NCBI GenBank assembly: GCA_048772705.1
Contig: JBLWGC010000142.1
Coordinates: 1-25,505 of the forward strand
From: Leidyana gryllorum EB-2025a
Lineage: Eukaryota; Apicomplexa
Direction: 5' to 3'
Length of the DNA stretch: 25,505 nucleotides
A program made the translations under genes and the position numbers. Position 1 is the stretch's first letter; the number at the start of each line of letters is the position of its first letter. Positions 1 to 7,158 of this stretch are shown here, in pieces. The notes beneath the pieces are model-generated. The model searched no databases, was not told the DNA's origin, and was given only the letters and a program-made list of their open reading frames with translations.

Positions 1-60
1 GCACCCTTCACAGGTCGTAACTCTGTGTCTAAATACCGGCCGGTGCCGTCGGACGAAGTT

Positions 61-133
61 TGGACGACCTGGGCATCGATCCCAGTACCTCTCGCATGCT
101 AAGCGAGCGCTCTAACATTTGAGCTAGTCGCCC
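61..133 (-). tRNA. tRNA-Ala(AGC)
   Basis: Full cloverleaf of 73 nt with discriminator A. Anticodon loop TTAGCAT on a CTCGC/GCGAG stem gives AGC, which needs A34-to-inosine editing. The conserved D-loop GG is GT here, unlike most Ala copies in the window, which may weaken the A box. The paired Pro gene usually found 88 bp away is missing. Confidence 0.88.
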
Positions 134-285
134 GTTGTACAGACCGCATCGCATTTCTTGGTTCTCGACATAGTATGACCACTCTCTCGACTGCATCCAA
201 CGGATTGCACCACCATTGCTTCTTGACCCAACCTGCCTGGCAGCATGGTTCCGGGTTCGGGTGATTCCTCGGAGAAAGTCGGAGG

Positions 286-358
286 GGGAGTGTAGCGCAG
301 TTGGTAGCGCGTAGGTCTCATAATCCTGAAGTCGAGAGCTCGATCCTCTCCACTCCCA
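286..358 (+). tRNA. tRNA-Met(CAT), elongator
   Basis: GGGAGTG/CACTCCC acceptor, anticodon loop CTCATAA, and the T-T mismatch closing the anticodon stem as in other eukaryotic elongator Met tRNAs. T54 is C here (GCTCGATC), a change in the B box not seen in the other Met copies. Confidence 0.9.
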
Positions 359-416
359 CGGTCGGAATCGGAACCGCTGACAAACTCATCATGCTATCAT
401 TCTGAAAGTTGCGAGC

Positions 417-489
417 TACAGCCACCGAGGATCGAACTCGGGACCTTCTGCGTGTGAAGCAGACGTCGTGACCACTAGACCATGGCTGC
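417..489 (-). tRNA. tRNA-Val(CAC)
   Basis: Loop TTCACAC on a TCTGC/GCAGA stem. Acceptor GCAGCCA pairs with TGGCTGT (G1-T72 wobble), discriminator A. Lies 63 bp from the next Gln gene, the same spacing as in two other Val-Gln pairs in this window. Confidence 0.93.
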
Positions 490-552
490 AGCGAAGGTCC
501 CGCAGACCACGAGAAGTGGCCAGGTTTTACGAAGTAGTGAGGACCAGTTCCA

Positions 553-624
553 AGGTCGCGCCGGGAATCGAACCCAGGTCGGGAGATTCAGAGTCTCCAG
601 TGCTAACCACTACACCACGCAACC
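553..624 (-). tRNA. tRNA-Gln(CTG)
   Basis: 72 nt, loop CTCTGAA, acceptor GGTTGCG/CGCGACC, discriminator T as is typical of eukaryotic Gln. The 1283-bp tandem duplication starts immediately at its 5' flank. Confidence 0.95.
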
Positions 625-797
625 GGTTCAGCCCATCCCAGAAGAGTCTGCTGAATTATCCGTACTAGCGCTTCCTCAACTCGCTCACGCAACACGGGTC
701 TCTCTACAGACCGCTGAAATGTTTTAGGTGGCTCCTGTCTATAGCGCCCAGCGTAGACGTTGGATTTGGGTCGGACAGAAAGCTCACTTCAATCATT

Positions 798-855
798 GCA
801 TGTAGAACGTGTCGTTGCCACCGAGACGACCCAGATTCAATTCCCGGCAGATGCA
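798..855 (+). pseudogene. tRNA-Gly(GCC) pseudogene
   Basis: The anticodon arm with loop TTGCCAC, the T arm and the 3' acceptor are present. The 5' acceptor and D arm are mostly deleted, leaving 58 nt instead of 71. Most like the Gly gene at 22713. Confidence 0.85.
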
Positions 856-1010
856 GAAGCCACGCCTTATACCGGTGTGGCAAATTGCCAGCGAGTCAGA
901 CATATTACTGACAAGCTCGGTCGGCACGAGCCAGGCGCATTCTGACACTGGATGTAACAATCCCCTCAGATGAATTCGAATATGAGTGACGCGGTGGCAC
1001 GGCGTTGATT

Positions 1011-1084
1011 GCTCCCCTAGCTCAGCTGGTTAGAGCATCGGCCTTATGTGCCGAAGGTCGAGGGTTCGATCCCCCCGGGGAGCA
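1011..1084 (+). tRNA. tRNA-Ile(TAT), atypical G37
   Basis: Complete 74-nt cloverleaf: acceptor GCTCCCC/GGGGAGC, TCGGC/GCCGA anticodon stem, loop CTTATGT, strong B box. The anticodon reads TAT (Ile). Position 37 is G, where Ile tRNAs normally carry A, and there is no intron. Identity by anticodon is likely but charging is uncertain. Confidence 0.82.
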
Positions 1085-1149
1085 AATCAATTCAATGACA
1101 GCCGAACGAGACCACCGAGTGCATAGCAGAGTATCCTCCTGCGGACACT

Positions 1150-1221
1150 TGACAGTGCGTCGTGCCGATCGACGGACCTTGCAGTCATAAGCCCAACACT
1201 CTCGCACTGAGTTCCACTACT
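1150..1221 (-). pseudogene. Initiator tRNA-Met pseudogene
   Basis: Aligns along its whole length to the initiator gene at 9487, but the anticodon stem no longer pairs, the loop reads CTTATGA and the acceptor is altered. Similar decayed copies lie at 2433 and 18398, each downstream of an Ile-type gene. Confidence 0.8.
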
Positions 1222-1318
1222 CCAGCGTCGGATATCATGAAGGAAGCGTAAATGTGGTTCTTGAGATGCGGACTGATTTGACAGCTATGAGTGCCGTCGC
1301 CAGGCAGGCCGACTGGGG

Positions 1319-1361
1319 GGTTGTTTGGTCTGAAGGTATGATTTTTCCTCGTTTGGAAGAA
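1319..1361 (+). pseudogene. tRNA-Pro 5'-half pseudogene with Asn scrap
   Basis: Matches the first 43 nt of the Pro genes (acceptor, D arm, anticodon arm), then stops. A 15-nt remnant of the 5' end of tRNA-Asn follows at 1371-1385. The same Pro-then-Asn order is fuller at 18550-18675. Confidence 0.7.
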
Positions 1362-1409
1362 CATTGCTACTGGGTCGTGTAGCACCGACAGCTGCCGCCC
1401 TACTGAGTT

Positions 1410-1487
1410 TGGACGACCTGGGTATCGATCCCAGTACCTCTCGCATGCAATGCAAAGCGGGCGCTCTACCATCTGAGCTAGCCGCCC
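1410..1487 (-). tRNA. tRNA-Ala(TGC) with 5-nt loop insertion
   Basis: Acceptor, D arm and T arm are sound (GGGCGGC/GTCGTCC, T-loop ATCGATA). The anticodon loop is 12 nt, TTTGCATTGCAT, because TTGCA is doubled; removing one copy leaves a normal TGC loop. The stem CCCGC/GCGAG has a mismatch. Either a recent duplication that disables the gene or, less likely, a minimal intron at the canonical place. Confidence 0.7.
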
Positions 1488-1547
1488 ATCCGCTGTACAT
1501 GGAAAACCTATTGCATCCAGTGGCTCACCGAGTGCCAATACCACGGC

Positions 1548-1627
1548 GAATAAGAGTGGGATTCGAACCCACGCCCATTCGGACTGCGGCCTTAACACAG
1601 CGCCTTGGACCACTCGGCCATCTTGCC
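1548..1627 (-). tRNA. tRNA-Leu(AAG), weak acceptor
   Basis: Type II tRNA with a long variable arm, loop TTAAGGC and good D and T arms. The 3' acceptor strand has drifted (two G-T wobbles and a C-A mismatch), so 3' maturation is doubtful. Confidence 0.75.
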
Positions 1628-1729
1628 GGAGCGCGCTTGGCTCGCCACTTTACACGCTTTCTGTCTGTGAAGTTCTCGAAAAGAAAGCGTTTCCTCGCTT
1701 TAGGTGGAGCTCACTTCACATGTTCGAGC

Positions 1730-1802
1730 TACAGCCACCGAGGATCGAACTCGGGACCTTCTGCGTGTTAAGCAGACGTCGTAACCACTAGACCATGGCT
1801 GC
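1730..1802 (-). tRNA. tRNA-Val(AAC)
   Basis: Intact cloverleaf of 73 nt, loop TTAACAC, T-loop TTCGATC, discriminator A. It sits only 33 bp from the Gln gene, against 63 bp in other Val-Gln pairs. Confidence 0.95.
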
Positions 1803-1835
1803 ACGAATGCTTTCCGCAGACCAAGAGAAGTTGCG

Positions 1836-1907
1836 AGGTCGCGCCGGAAATCGAACCCAGGTCGGGAGATTCAAAGTCTCCAGTGCTAACCACTACACCA
1901 CGCAACC
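1836..1907 (-). tRNA. tRNA-Gln(TTG)
   Basis: Loop CTTTGAA, acceptor fully paired, one G-T in the T stem. This gene is the junction between the two tandem units: its 3' side matches the third Gln (3119) and its 5' flank matches that of the first (553), so it is a recombinant gene. Confidence 0.94.
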
Positions 1908-2080
1908 GGTTCAGCCCATCCCAGAAGAGTCTGCTGAATTATCCGTACTAGCGCTTCCTCAACTCGCTCACGCAACACGGGTCTCTCTACAGACCGCTGA
2001 AATGTTTTAGGTGGCTCCTGTCTATAGCGCCCAGCGTAGACGTTGGATTTGGGTCGGACAGAAAGCTCACTTCAATCATT

Positions 2081-2138
2081 GCATGTAGAACGTGTCGTTG
2101 CCACCGAGACGACCCAGATTCAATTCCCGGCAGATGCA
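2081..2138 (+). pseudogene. tRNA-Gly(GCC) pseudogene
   Basis: Same sequence as 798-855: D arm and 5' acceptor lost, anticodon loop TTGCCAC kept. Confidence 0.85.
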
Positions 2139-2293
2139 GAAGCCACGCCTTATACCGGTGTGGCAAATTGCCAGCGAGTCAGACATATTACTGACAAGCT
2201 CGGTCGGCACGAGCCAGGCGCATTCTGACACTGGATGTAACAATCCCCTCAGATGAATTCGAATATGAGTGACGCGGTGGCACGGCGTTGATT

Positions 2294-2367
2294 GCTCCCC
2301 TAGCTCAGCTGGTTAGAGCATCGGCCTTATGTGCCGAAGGTCGAGGGTTCGATCCCCCCGGGGAGCA
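2294..2367 (+). tRNA. tRNA-Ile(TAT), atypical G37
   Basis: Identical to 1011-1084; loop CTTATGT, all stems paired. Confidence 0.82.
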
Positions 2368-2432
2368 AATCAATTCAATGACAGCCGAACGAGACCACCG
2401 AGTGCATAGCAGAGTATCCTCCTGCGGACACT

Positions 2433-2504
2433 TGACAGTGCGTCGTGCCGATCGACGGACCTTGCAGTCATAAGCCCAACACTCTCGCACTGAGTTCCAC
2501 TACT
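2433..2504 (-). pseudogene. Initiator tRNA-Met pseudogene
   Basis: Same as 1150-1221; anticodon stem and acceptor broken. Confidence 0.8.
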
Positions 2505-2601
2505 CCAGCGTCGGATATCATGAAGGAAGCGTAAATGTGGTTCTTGAGATGCGGACTGATTTGACAGCTATGAGTGCCGTCGCCAGGCAGGCCGACTGGG
2601 G

Positions 2602-2644
2602 GGTTGTTTGGTCTGAAGGTATGATTTTTCCTCGTTTGGAAGAA
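2602..2644 (+). pseudogene. tRNA-Pro 5'-half pseudogene
   Basis: Same as 1319-1361; ends in the anticodon arm and is followed by an Asn 5' scrap. Confidence 0.7.
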
Positions 2645-2692
2645 CATTGCTACTGGGTCGTGTAGCACCGACAGCTGCCGCCCTACTGAGTT

Positions 2693-2770
2693 TGGACGAC
2701 CTGGGTATCGATCCCAGTACCTCTCGCATGCAATGCAAAGCGGGCGCTCTACCATCTGAGCTAGCCGCCC
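2693..2770 (-). tRNA. tRNA-Ala(TGC) with 5-nt loop insertion
   Basis: Same 12-nt anticodon loop with doubled TTGCA as at 1410, so the insertion predates the tandem duplication. Confidence 0.7.
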
Positions 2771-2830
2771 ATCCGCTGTACATGGAAAACCTATTGCATC
2801 CAGTGGCTCACCGAGTGCCAATACCACGGC

Positions 2831-2910
2831 GAATAAGAGTGGGATTCGAACCCACGCCCATTCGGACTGCGGCCTTAACACAGCGCCTTGGACCACTCGG
2901 CCATCTTGCC
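2831..2910 (-). tRNA. tRNA-Leu(AAG), weak acceptor
   Basis: Same as 1548-1627. The copy-specific base 2918 lies just beyond its 5' end. Confidence 0.75.
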
Positions 2911-3012
2911 GGAGCGCCCTTGGCTCGCCACTTTACACGCTTTCTGTCTGTGAAGTTCTCGAAAAGAAAGCGTTTCCTCGCTTTAGGTGGAGCTCACTTC
3001 ACATGTTCGAGC

Positions 3013-3085
3013 TACAGCCACCGAGGATCGAACTCGGGACCTTCTGCGTGTTAAGCAGACGTCGTAACCACTAGACCATGGCTGC
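3013..3085 (-). tRNA. tRNA-Val(AAC)
   Basis: Identical to 1730-1802, loop TTAACAC. Confidence 0.95.
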
Positions 3086-3118
3086 ACGAATGCTTTCCGC
3101 AGACCAAGAGAAGTTGCG

Positions 3119-3190
3119 AGGTCGCGCCGGAAATCGAACCCAGGTCGGGAGATTCAAAGTCTCCAGTGCTAACCACTACACCACGGAACC
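3119..3190 (-). tRNA. tRNA-Gln(TTG), acceptor mismatch
   Basis: As 1836-1907 but the 5' acceptor is GGTTCCG, giving a C-C mismatch with CGCGACC. Its upstream flank differs from the other two Gln genes and marks the right edge of the duplication. Confidence 0.85.
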
Positions 3191-3256
3191 ATTCGCGACC
3201 AAGATTCAAAAGAGTGAATGAAGCCATTGGGACTGGTAATAAATCCGGTCAAGAGC

Positions 3257-3300
3257 TCGAATGTTTCCGTGCCATTGAGACGACCCGCGCTCGATACGAG
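3257..3300 (+). pseudogene. tRNA-Gly fragment
   Basis: About 40 nt resembling the anticodon and T arms of Gly(GCC), centred on a TGCCATTGAGACGACCC stretch. No acceptor or D arm can be drawn. Confidence 0.5.
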
Positions 3301-3361
3301 GCGGCTTCAAATCTGGGTAAGTGCACGAGGAGTTTCTCGGCGGTTCGAACTCGACGGAGCG

Positions 3362-3434
3362 TGGGAGTGGAGAGGATCGAACTCTCGACTTCAGGATTAT
3401 GAGACCTACGCGCTACCGACTGCGCTACACTCCC
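3362..3434 (-). tRNA. tRNA-Met(CAT), elongator
   Basis: Intact 73 nt: GGGAGTG/CACTCCC, loop CTCATAA, T-loop TTCGATC, GCGC/GCGC D stem. Confidence 0.96.
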
Positions 3435-3542
3435 CCTCCGACTTTCTCCGAGGAAATTACCCGAATCCAGAAGCATGCTGACAGGCATGCTCCTGTTGGA
3501 TCCCATCCCAAGTGACCTTGACTACCTTTATAGCCTCACCTT

Positions 3543-3614
3543 GTCCGAGTCGTCTAGCGGTTAGGACAGCATGTTGTGGCCGTGCAAACCCAGGCTCGAT
3601 TCCTGGCTCGGACA
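3543..3614 (+). tRNA. tRNA-His(GTG)
   Basis: Acceptor GTCCGAG/CTCGGAC, stem GCATG/CGTGC, loop TTGTGGC. T54 is C, the only flaw. The sole well-formed His gene here; copies at 5079, 7831 and 19748 are decayed. Confidence 0.9.
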
Positions 3615-3689
3615 AGCAGTCTAAAGTGCATTGCTGTTCGCCCCGGTTGAAAATATTGTTGCAGCCATGGTCAAGTCTGTAAGATCGGC

Positions 3690-3760
3690 TGCACCTGCCG
3701 GGACTCGAACGCGGGCTGCGAGCATGGGAAGCTCGCATCCTACCCTTGGACCACAAGTGC
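3690..3760 (-). tRNA. tRNA-Gly(CCC)
   Basis: 71 nt, loop TTCCCAT on CGAGC/GCTCG, acceptor GCACTTG/CAGGTGC, discriminator A. One C-C mismatch in the T stem. Same body as Gly(TCC) at 24387. Confidence 0.88.
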
Positions 3761-3818
3761 ACTCGAGAAAGAGCTTCAGCACCCCGAGACTCGGCCGCAG
3801 TCTGCGTTGAGCTAGTGG

Positions 3819-3860
3819 GTGCCTCAGGTACTGGCAGGTTCCAGTCTGCGACGCTGAACT
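3819..3860 (-). pseudogene. tRNA-Asn-like 3' fragment
   Basis: Matches the T arm and 3' acceptor of the degenerate Asn-like copies at 17409 and 23814; the anticodon part is lost. Confidence 0.45.
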
Positions 3861-3929
3861 ACGAGGCTCGGCTAAGATGATTGGAGCTTGAGAGACTTAA
3901 GCTTTGCAGGTGCCCAGTCGATGCAGTCA

Positions 3930-4001
3930 AGCCTTCTGCCGGAATCGAACCGGCGACCTTGCGCTTACTGAGCGAATGCTCTGCCCCTAAGCTAGCAAGG
4001 C
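3930..4001 (-). pseudogene. tRNA-Thr(AGT), decayed
   Basis: Aligns over 72 nt to the intact Thr(AGT) genes, but two acceptor pairs are lost (GCCTTGC), the universal T33 is C (loop TCAGTAA) and one anticodon-stem pair is broken. Confidence 0.8.
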
Positions 4002-4089
4002 AATGCAAGCCGAAGATCACGAATCAGACACTATCGACGGAGATTGCTGGGCACTTTGCTCAAGTATTCCACTGACTTCAACCACTGAC

Positions 4090-4160
4090 TTCCACTGCCG
4101 GACTTGAGCCCGGAGCTTGCGGGTGAGGCCGCATATCCTAGCCACTCAGACTACAGTCGG
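4090..4160 (-). pseudogene. tRNA-Glu pseudogene
   Basis: Glu-type sequence with single-base losses in the anticodon loop and T stem and a damaged 5' acceptor. Confidence 0.8.
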
Positions 4161-4220
4161 CAACATTCCTCAGCGAAGCTAGTCAGCCAAATCATCGAAG
4201 TAAAGTGCTGAGCATTTGGC

Positions 4221-4293
4221 TACCTACGGCGAGACTCGAACTCGCAACCTTTGGATTAGAAGTCCAACGCGCTATCCATTGCGCCACGTAGGC
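4221..4293 (-). tRNA. tRNA-Arg(TCT)
   Basis: Intact: GCCTACG/CGTAGGT, D stem GCGC/GCGC, TTGGA/TCCAA with loop CTTCTAA, T-loop TTCGAGT. No intron. The only Arg(TCT) in the window. Confidence 0.95.
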
Positions 4294-4375
4294 CGAGGCT
4301 CTTCGACAAGATTGAAATAACAACATTCACATTTTTGGACCACACCCTGAAATAGGTCTTCCATGTTGTACGCAT

Positions 4376-4448
4376 GGGCGGTTTGATCAGATGGTGGAGC
4401 GCTCGCATCGCATGCGAGAGGCACTGGGATCGACAGCCAGGTCGTCCA
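4376..4448 (+). tRNA. tRNA-Ala(CGC), possibly decaying
   Basis: Ala body with loop ATCGCAT (CGC), acceptor GGGCGGT/GTCGTCC with wobbles, a G-G mismatch in the T stem and an altered B box. The only CGC Ala seen. Confidence 0.7.
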
Positions 4449-4525
4449 AACTCCATGCAACTTTGGCTGCAGAGAAACGGCTGGAGTGTTTCATCCAGTG
4501 GCTGACCGAGTGCCGATACCATGGC

Positions 4526-4608
4526 TGACAAGACTGGGATTCGAAGCCACGGGGCCCGTTCAAACTGCGACCTGCACACAGGGCCTTCGAGCACTCGGCC
4601 ATCTTGCT
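4526..4608 (-). pseudogene. tRNA-Leu(CAG) pseudogene
   Basis: Leu-like over its length, but T33 is G (loop TGCAGGT), the variable arm is altered and the T stem is mispaired. It occupies the Leu slot of a Leu-Asp-Val module. Confidence 0.8.
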
Positions 4609-4694
4609 TGTTGGCTCGCCCTTCCACGCGTTTCCTGTACTTGGAATCTCAAAATGGAAGAACTTCTGGGGTTGGGGGCGGCGTATCCAGAGCG

Positions 4695-4765
4695 TCCGGG
4701 ATAGTATAGCGGTTAGGATTTCCGCCTATCACGCGGAAGACCAGGGTCGATTCCCGGTCTCGGGG
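4695..4765 (+). pseudogene. tRNA-Asp body with ATC anticodon, T-arm deletion
   Basis: Asp acceptor and anticodon stem are kept but the loop is CTATCAC (ATC in place of GTC). One base is missing from the T arm, leaving a 6-nt T-loop. 71 nt rather than 72. Confidence 0.75.
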
Positions 4766-4820
4766 GACAGTTTGTTGCGCTTAGGATTGTTTCCTTTGGA
4801 TCTCGCTGAAAGTTGCGAGC

Positions 4821-4893
4821 TACAGCCACCGAGGATCGAACTCGGGACCTTCTGCGTGTTAAGCAGACGTCGTAACGACTAGACCATGGCTGT
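4821..4893 (-). tRNA. tRNA-Val(AAC)
   Basis: Loop TTAACAC, good T arm, acceptor fully Watson-Crick (ACAGCCA/TGGCTGT). One of the two D-loop G bases is C. 55 bp from the Asp-type locus, as in the two other copies of the module. Confidence 0.88.
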
Positions 4894-5078
4894 ACGGAGC
4901 TTCGTGAAAGTGACGTATGTCTTTCGAATCACGTGTCCGATGAGCCTGGTTCTATGAACCGGTCTGTATCCTCACAGAATTCGGACGGCCTGTAGTAGCT
5001 CATTTAGAGAACATCTAACGCTCCTGTTACATTTCATCCTGATTGATGCCCCATTGCCTTGAAAGCTACTTGCAGATT

Positions 5079-5150
5079 TTCCGAGTCGTCTAGTGGTTGG
5101 AACAGCCAGTTGTGGCCGTGCGAAGCCAGTCTCGATTCCCTGCTCGGCCA
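5079..5150 (+). pseudogene. tRNA-His(GTG) pseudogene
   Basis: 72 nt similar to the His gene at 3543, loop TTGTGGC kept; anticodon stem, T stem and acceptor all carry mismatches. Confidence 0.78.
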
Positions 5151-5222
5151 ATATGTCTTCGGTGTCTCTAATGGAACTCTCTCTTGATGGTTATACACTT
5201 TCATTCGACGGCTCCGTTGATT

Positions 5223-5295
5223 GGCGCTATGGCCTAATGGATATGGCATCGGTCTACGGAACCGGGGATTCTGGGTTCGAGTCCCAGTAGCGTCT
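5223..5295 (+). tRNA. tRNA-Arg(ACG)
   Basis: Intact 73 nt: GGCGCTA/TAGCGTC, loop CTACGGA on TCGGT/ACCGG, T-loop TTCGAGT, discriminator T. A34 would be edited to inosine. Confidence 0.95.
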
Positions 5296-5440
5296 GGGCG
5301 ACTGGTCGGGTTCCAGCCCCTCACGATTGCTCCACGATTGCTGCAACTCAGTTTTTGTCTCAGCTGGCTTCCTTGTTGTGGATACAGCATCCCCGTGCAC
5401 CCTTTTGACAGGAGGAGATGCATCGAGAGAAGTTCCACTA

Positions 5441-5513
5441 GGGAGTGTATTGCAGCCGGTAGCGCGTAGGTCTCATAATCCTGAAGTCGAGAGTTCGATC
5501 CTCTCCACTCCCA
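5441..5513 (+). tRNA. tRNA-Met(CAT), elongator, altered D stem
   Basis: As 15901 except the D stem reads TTGC/GCGC and the D loop is altered. Anticodon, T arm and acceptor intact. Confidence 0.85.
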
Positions 5514-5557
5514 CGGTCGGAATCGAAACCGCCGACCAACTCATCATGCTATCATTT

Positions 5558-5628
5558 TGCATCTGTCGGGAATCGCACACGGGTTATCTCGATGGCAGCG
5601 AGCGACTCTTCCACTGGACCACAGATGC
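5558..5628 (-). pseudogene. tRNA-Gly(GCC), divergent
   Basis: Perfect GCATCTG/CAGATGC acceptor and a GCC loop (CTGCCAT), but the B box reads GTGCGATTC and the D and T arms are poor. The same divergent type recurs at 15328 and 16018, always between Met and Thr(CGT). Confidence 0.65.
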
Positions 5629-5694
5629 AGAACACGATCTTGTGAATTTTGTACGTGGTGACAGCCATTCCTTATAAGCCTATCGATGCATCAA

Positions 5695-5766
5695 AGCCTT
5701 CTGCCTGAATCGAACCGGCGACTTCTCGCTTACGAAGCGAACGCTCTGCCCCTTAGCTAAGAAGGC
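5695..5766 (-). tRNA. tRNA-Thr(CGT)
   Basis: GCCTTCT/AGAAGGC, loop TTCGTAA on TTCGC/GCGAG, discriminator T. One G-A mismatch in the T stem. Confidence 0.9.
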
Positions 5767-5871
5767 AACTTAGCTGGAGAATCATGTGTCAGTTGTATCG
5801 ACAAAAGTTAGCCGGGCGCCCGTGGCCGGGCATGCTGGGATGAAGTCGCAGGTTATCCTGACTACAACGGC

Positions 5872-5951
5872 TGACAAGAGTGGGATTCGAACCCACGCCC
5901 TTTCGGACTGCGGCCTGAACACAGCGCCTCAGACCACTCGGCCATCTTGCC
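5872..5951 (-). tRNA. tRNA-Leu(CAG)
   Basis: 80-nt type II tRNA: GGCAAGA/TCTTGTC, loop TTCAGGC, long variable arm, GTGGG/CCCAC T stem, discriminator A. First gene of a complete Leu-Asp-Val-Gln module. Confidence 0.95.
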
Positions 5952-6045
5952 GGAATGTTGTTGGCTCGCCGCTCAACGCGTTTTCTGTTCTTGGATTCTG
6001 GATATGGAAAGACTTTTAGAGTTGGATGCCGGCGTGTTCAGAGCG

Positions 6046-6116
6046 TCCGAGATAGTATAGCGGTTAGGATTCCGTCTGTCACGCGGAAGACCCGGGTTCG
6101 ATTCCCGGTCTCGGAG
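6046..6116 (+). tRNA. tRNA-Asp(GTC), one base short
   Basis: All arms present with loop CTGTCAC; one T is lost between D arm and anticodon stem (71 nt). T arm and acceptor perfect. Confidence 0.85.
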
Positions 6117-6171
6117 CACAGTTGATTTCGCTTAAGATTCTTCCCTTTGGTTCCCGCTGAAAGTTGCGAGC

Positions 6172-6244
6172 TACAGCGAGCGAGGATCGAACTCGGGACC
6201 CTCTGCGTGTGAAGCAGACGTCATGACCACTGAACCATGGCTGC
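6172..6244 (-). tRNA. tRNA-Val(CAC), weakened stems
   Basis: Loop TTCACAC on an intact stem. The 3' side carries two changes giving one mismatch each in the T stem and acceptor. Confidence 0.75.
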
Positions 6245-6307
6245 AGCGAAGGGCCCGCAGACCAAGAGAAGTGGCGAGGTTTTACGAAGTAGTGAGGACT
6301 AGTGTTG

Positions 6308-6379
6308 AGGTCGCGCCGGGAATCGAACCCAGGTCGGGAGATTCAGAGTCTCCAGTGCTAACCACTACACCACGCAACC
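6308..6379 (-). tRNA. tRNA-Gln(CTG)
   Basis: Intact, same as 553-624; loop CTCTGAA. 63 bp from Val. Confidence 0.95.
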
Positions 6380-6492
6380 CATTCAGTCCTTCCCAAAAAG
6401 GAGTTGGTAGAGCCATCGGACTAGCGCTGTAGGTCATCAGGTTACGTGTTTCCAGAGACACACGCCTTTTTTCCCAGCCCGACAAGCTCCGT

Positions 6493-6564
6493 GCAGTCAT
6501 GGTCAGTGATCACGACGTCTGCTTCACACGCAGAAGTTCCCGAGTTTGATCCTCGGTGGCTGTA
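6493..6564 (+). pseudogene. tRNA-Val(CAC), D-loop deletion
   Basis: Anticodon and acceptor arms are Val-like; the D loop has lost a base and the B box reads GTTTGATCC. It lies opposite in orientation to the other Val genes. Confidence 0.75.
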
Positions 6565-6619
6565 GCTCGCAACTTTCAGCGAGGACCAAAGGAAACAATC
6601 CTAAGCGCAACCAAGTGTG

Positions 6620-6684
6620 CTCCGAGACCGGGAAGCGACCCTGGTCTTCTGCGTGATAGGCGGAAATACTAACCGCTATAGAGA
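6620..6684 (-). pseudogene. tRNA-Asp body with ATC anticodon, 5' truncated
   Basis: 3' acceptor, T arm and anticodon arm of Asp with loop CTATCAC. The 5' acceptor is replaced by sequence shared with the 3' part and flank of Lys-derived loci (6685-6770), a chimeric junction. Confidence 0.75.
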
Positions 6685-6773
6685 CCGCGGGTTCGGGCAG
6701 CGCGACCGGTCCGAGTCAAGCTTGCTGAACCGTATGTGAAGCCACTGTCTGCGGGATGCCGAGCTTGACCGTT

Positions 6774-6855
6774 GGCAACTTGCCCTAGTGGTTAAGGGCG
6801 TAGACTTGAAATCTACTGGGCCTGGCCCGCGCTGGTTCAAATCCAGCAGTTGTCG
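6774..6855 (+). tRNA. tRNA-Ser(TGA)
   Basis: 82-nt type II tRNA: GGCAACT/AGTTGTC, GTAGA/TCTAC with loop CTTGAAA, long variable arm, GCTGG/CCAGC T stem, discriminator G. Confidence 0.94.
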
Positions 6856-6919
6856 TGCGATGTGATCGGAGGGTCAAACACCAACTCACGCATAAAACTC
6901 AACCATGTGCTATCTCCTC

Positions 6920-6990
6920 TGCATCTGCCCGGAATCGAACCCGGGTCGTCTCGATGGCAACGAGACATTTTGTCACTTGACCACAGATGC
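6920..6990 (-). tRNA. tRNA-Gly(GCC), altered D loop
   Basis: Acceptor and anticodon arms intact (loop TTGCCAT). D loop mutated at the conserved GG, and one T-stem mismatch, so A-box strength is doubtful. Pairs with the Ser gene as in two other Ser-Gly modules. Confidence 0.8.
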
Positions 6991-7086
6991 GTAACACCTT
7001 GTTGTTGAAGCTCGTACACAATAACGGCCGTTTTGCTTCGAATGAGAAGACAGGGTCAAGTTGAGCGAGTATGAGAGACGCCTAGT

Positions 7087-7158
7087 CAGTACGTAACTCA
7101 GTGGTAGAGCAGTTGACTGCAGATCAGCAAGTCCGTGATTCAACTTCGCGCGTGCGCT
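7087..7158 (+). pseudogene. tRNA-Cys(GCA), decayed
   Basis: Loop CTGCAGA and D/T arms like the intact Cys at 24608, but the first two acceptor pairs are lost and the D stem has G10-to-A. It sits in an inverted repeat with 8738-8875. Confidence 0.7.

Larger units (their letters stand above)
625..1907. repeat. 1283-bp tandem duplication, copy A
   Basis: Head-to-tail with the next unit at a constant 1283-bp offset. The only differences I found are bases 1635/2918 and 1903/3186. It runs from the 5' flank of one tRNA-Gln to the end of the next, as expected from unequal exchange between Gln genes. Contents: Gly*, Ile, iMet*, Pro*, Ala, Leu, Val, Gln. Confidence 0.95.
1908..3190. repeat. 1283-bp tandem duplication, copy B
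   Basis: Second unit, same gene order as copy A. Near identity implies a very recent duplication, or an assembly duplication; read depth would tell these apart. Confidence 0.95.

Noticed and set aside
1185-1613. 142-residue open frame on the minus strand (repeated at 2468-2896)
   Set aside because: It runs through iMet*, Pro*, Ala and Leu tRNA sequence, and its duplicate is identical only because of the tandem repeat. No start context or domain.
625-3190. CRISPR-like or satellite array
   Set aside because: Only two units of 1283 bp containing genes; no short regular repeats with unique spacers.
4331-4336. T5 run as a Pol III terminator
   Set aside because: It lies on the plus strand between the 5' ends of Arg(-) and Ala(+), so it terminates neither gene.
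5811-5870. Possible extra tRNA-like locus between Thr(CGT) and Leu
   Set aside because: A GATGAAGTCGCAGGTT stretch hints at a T arm, but no acceptor or anticodon arm can be drawn.
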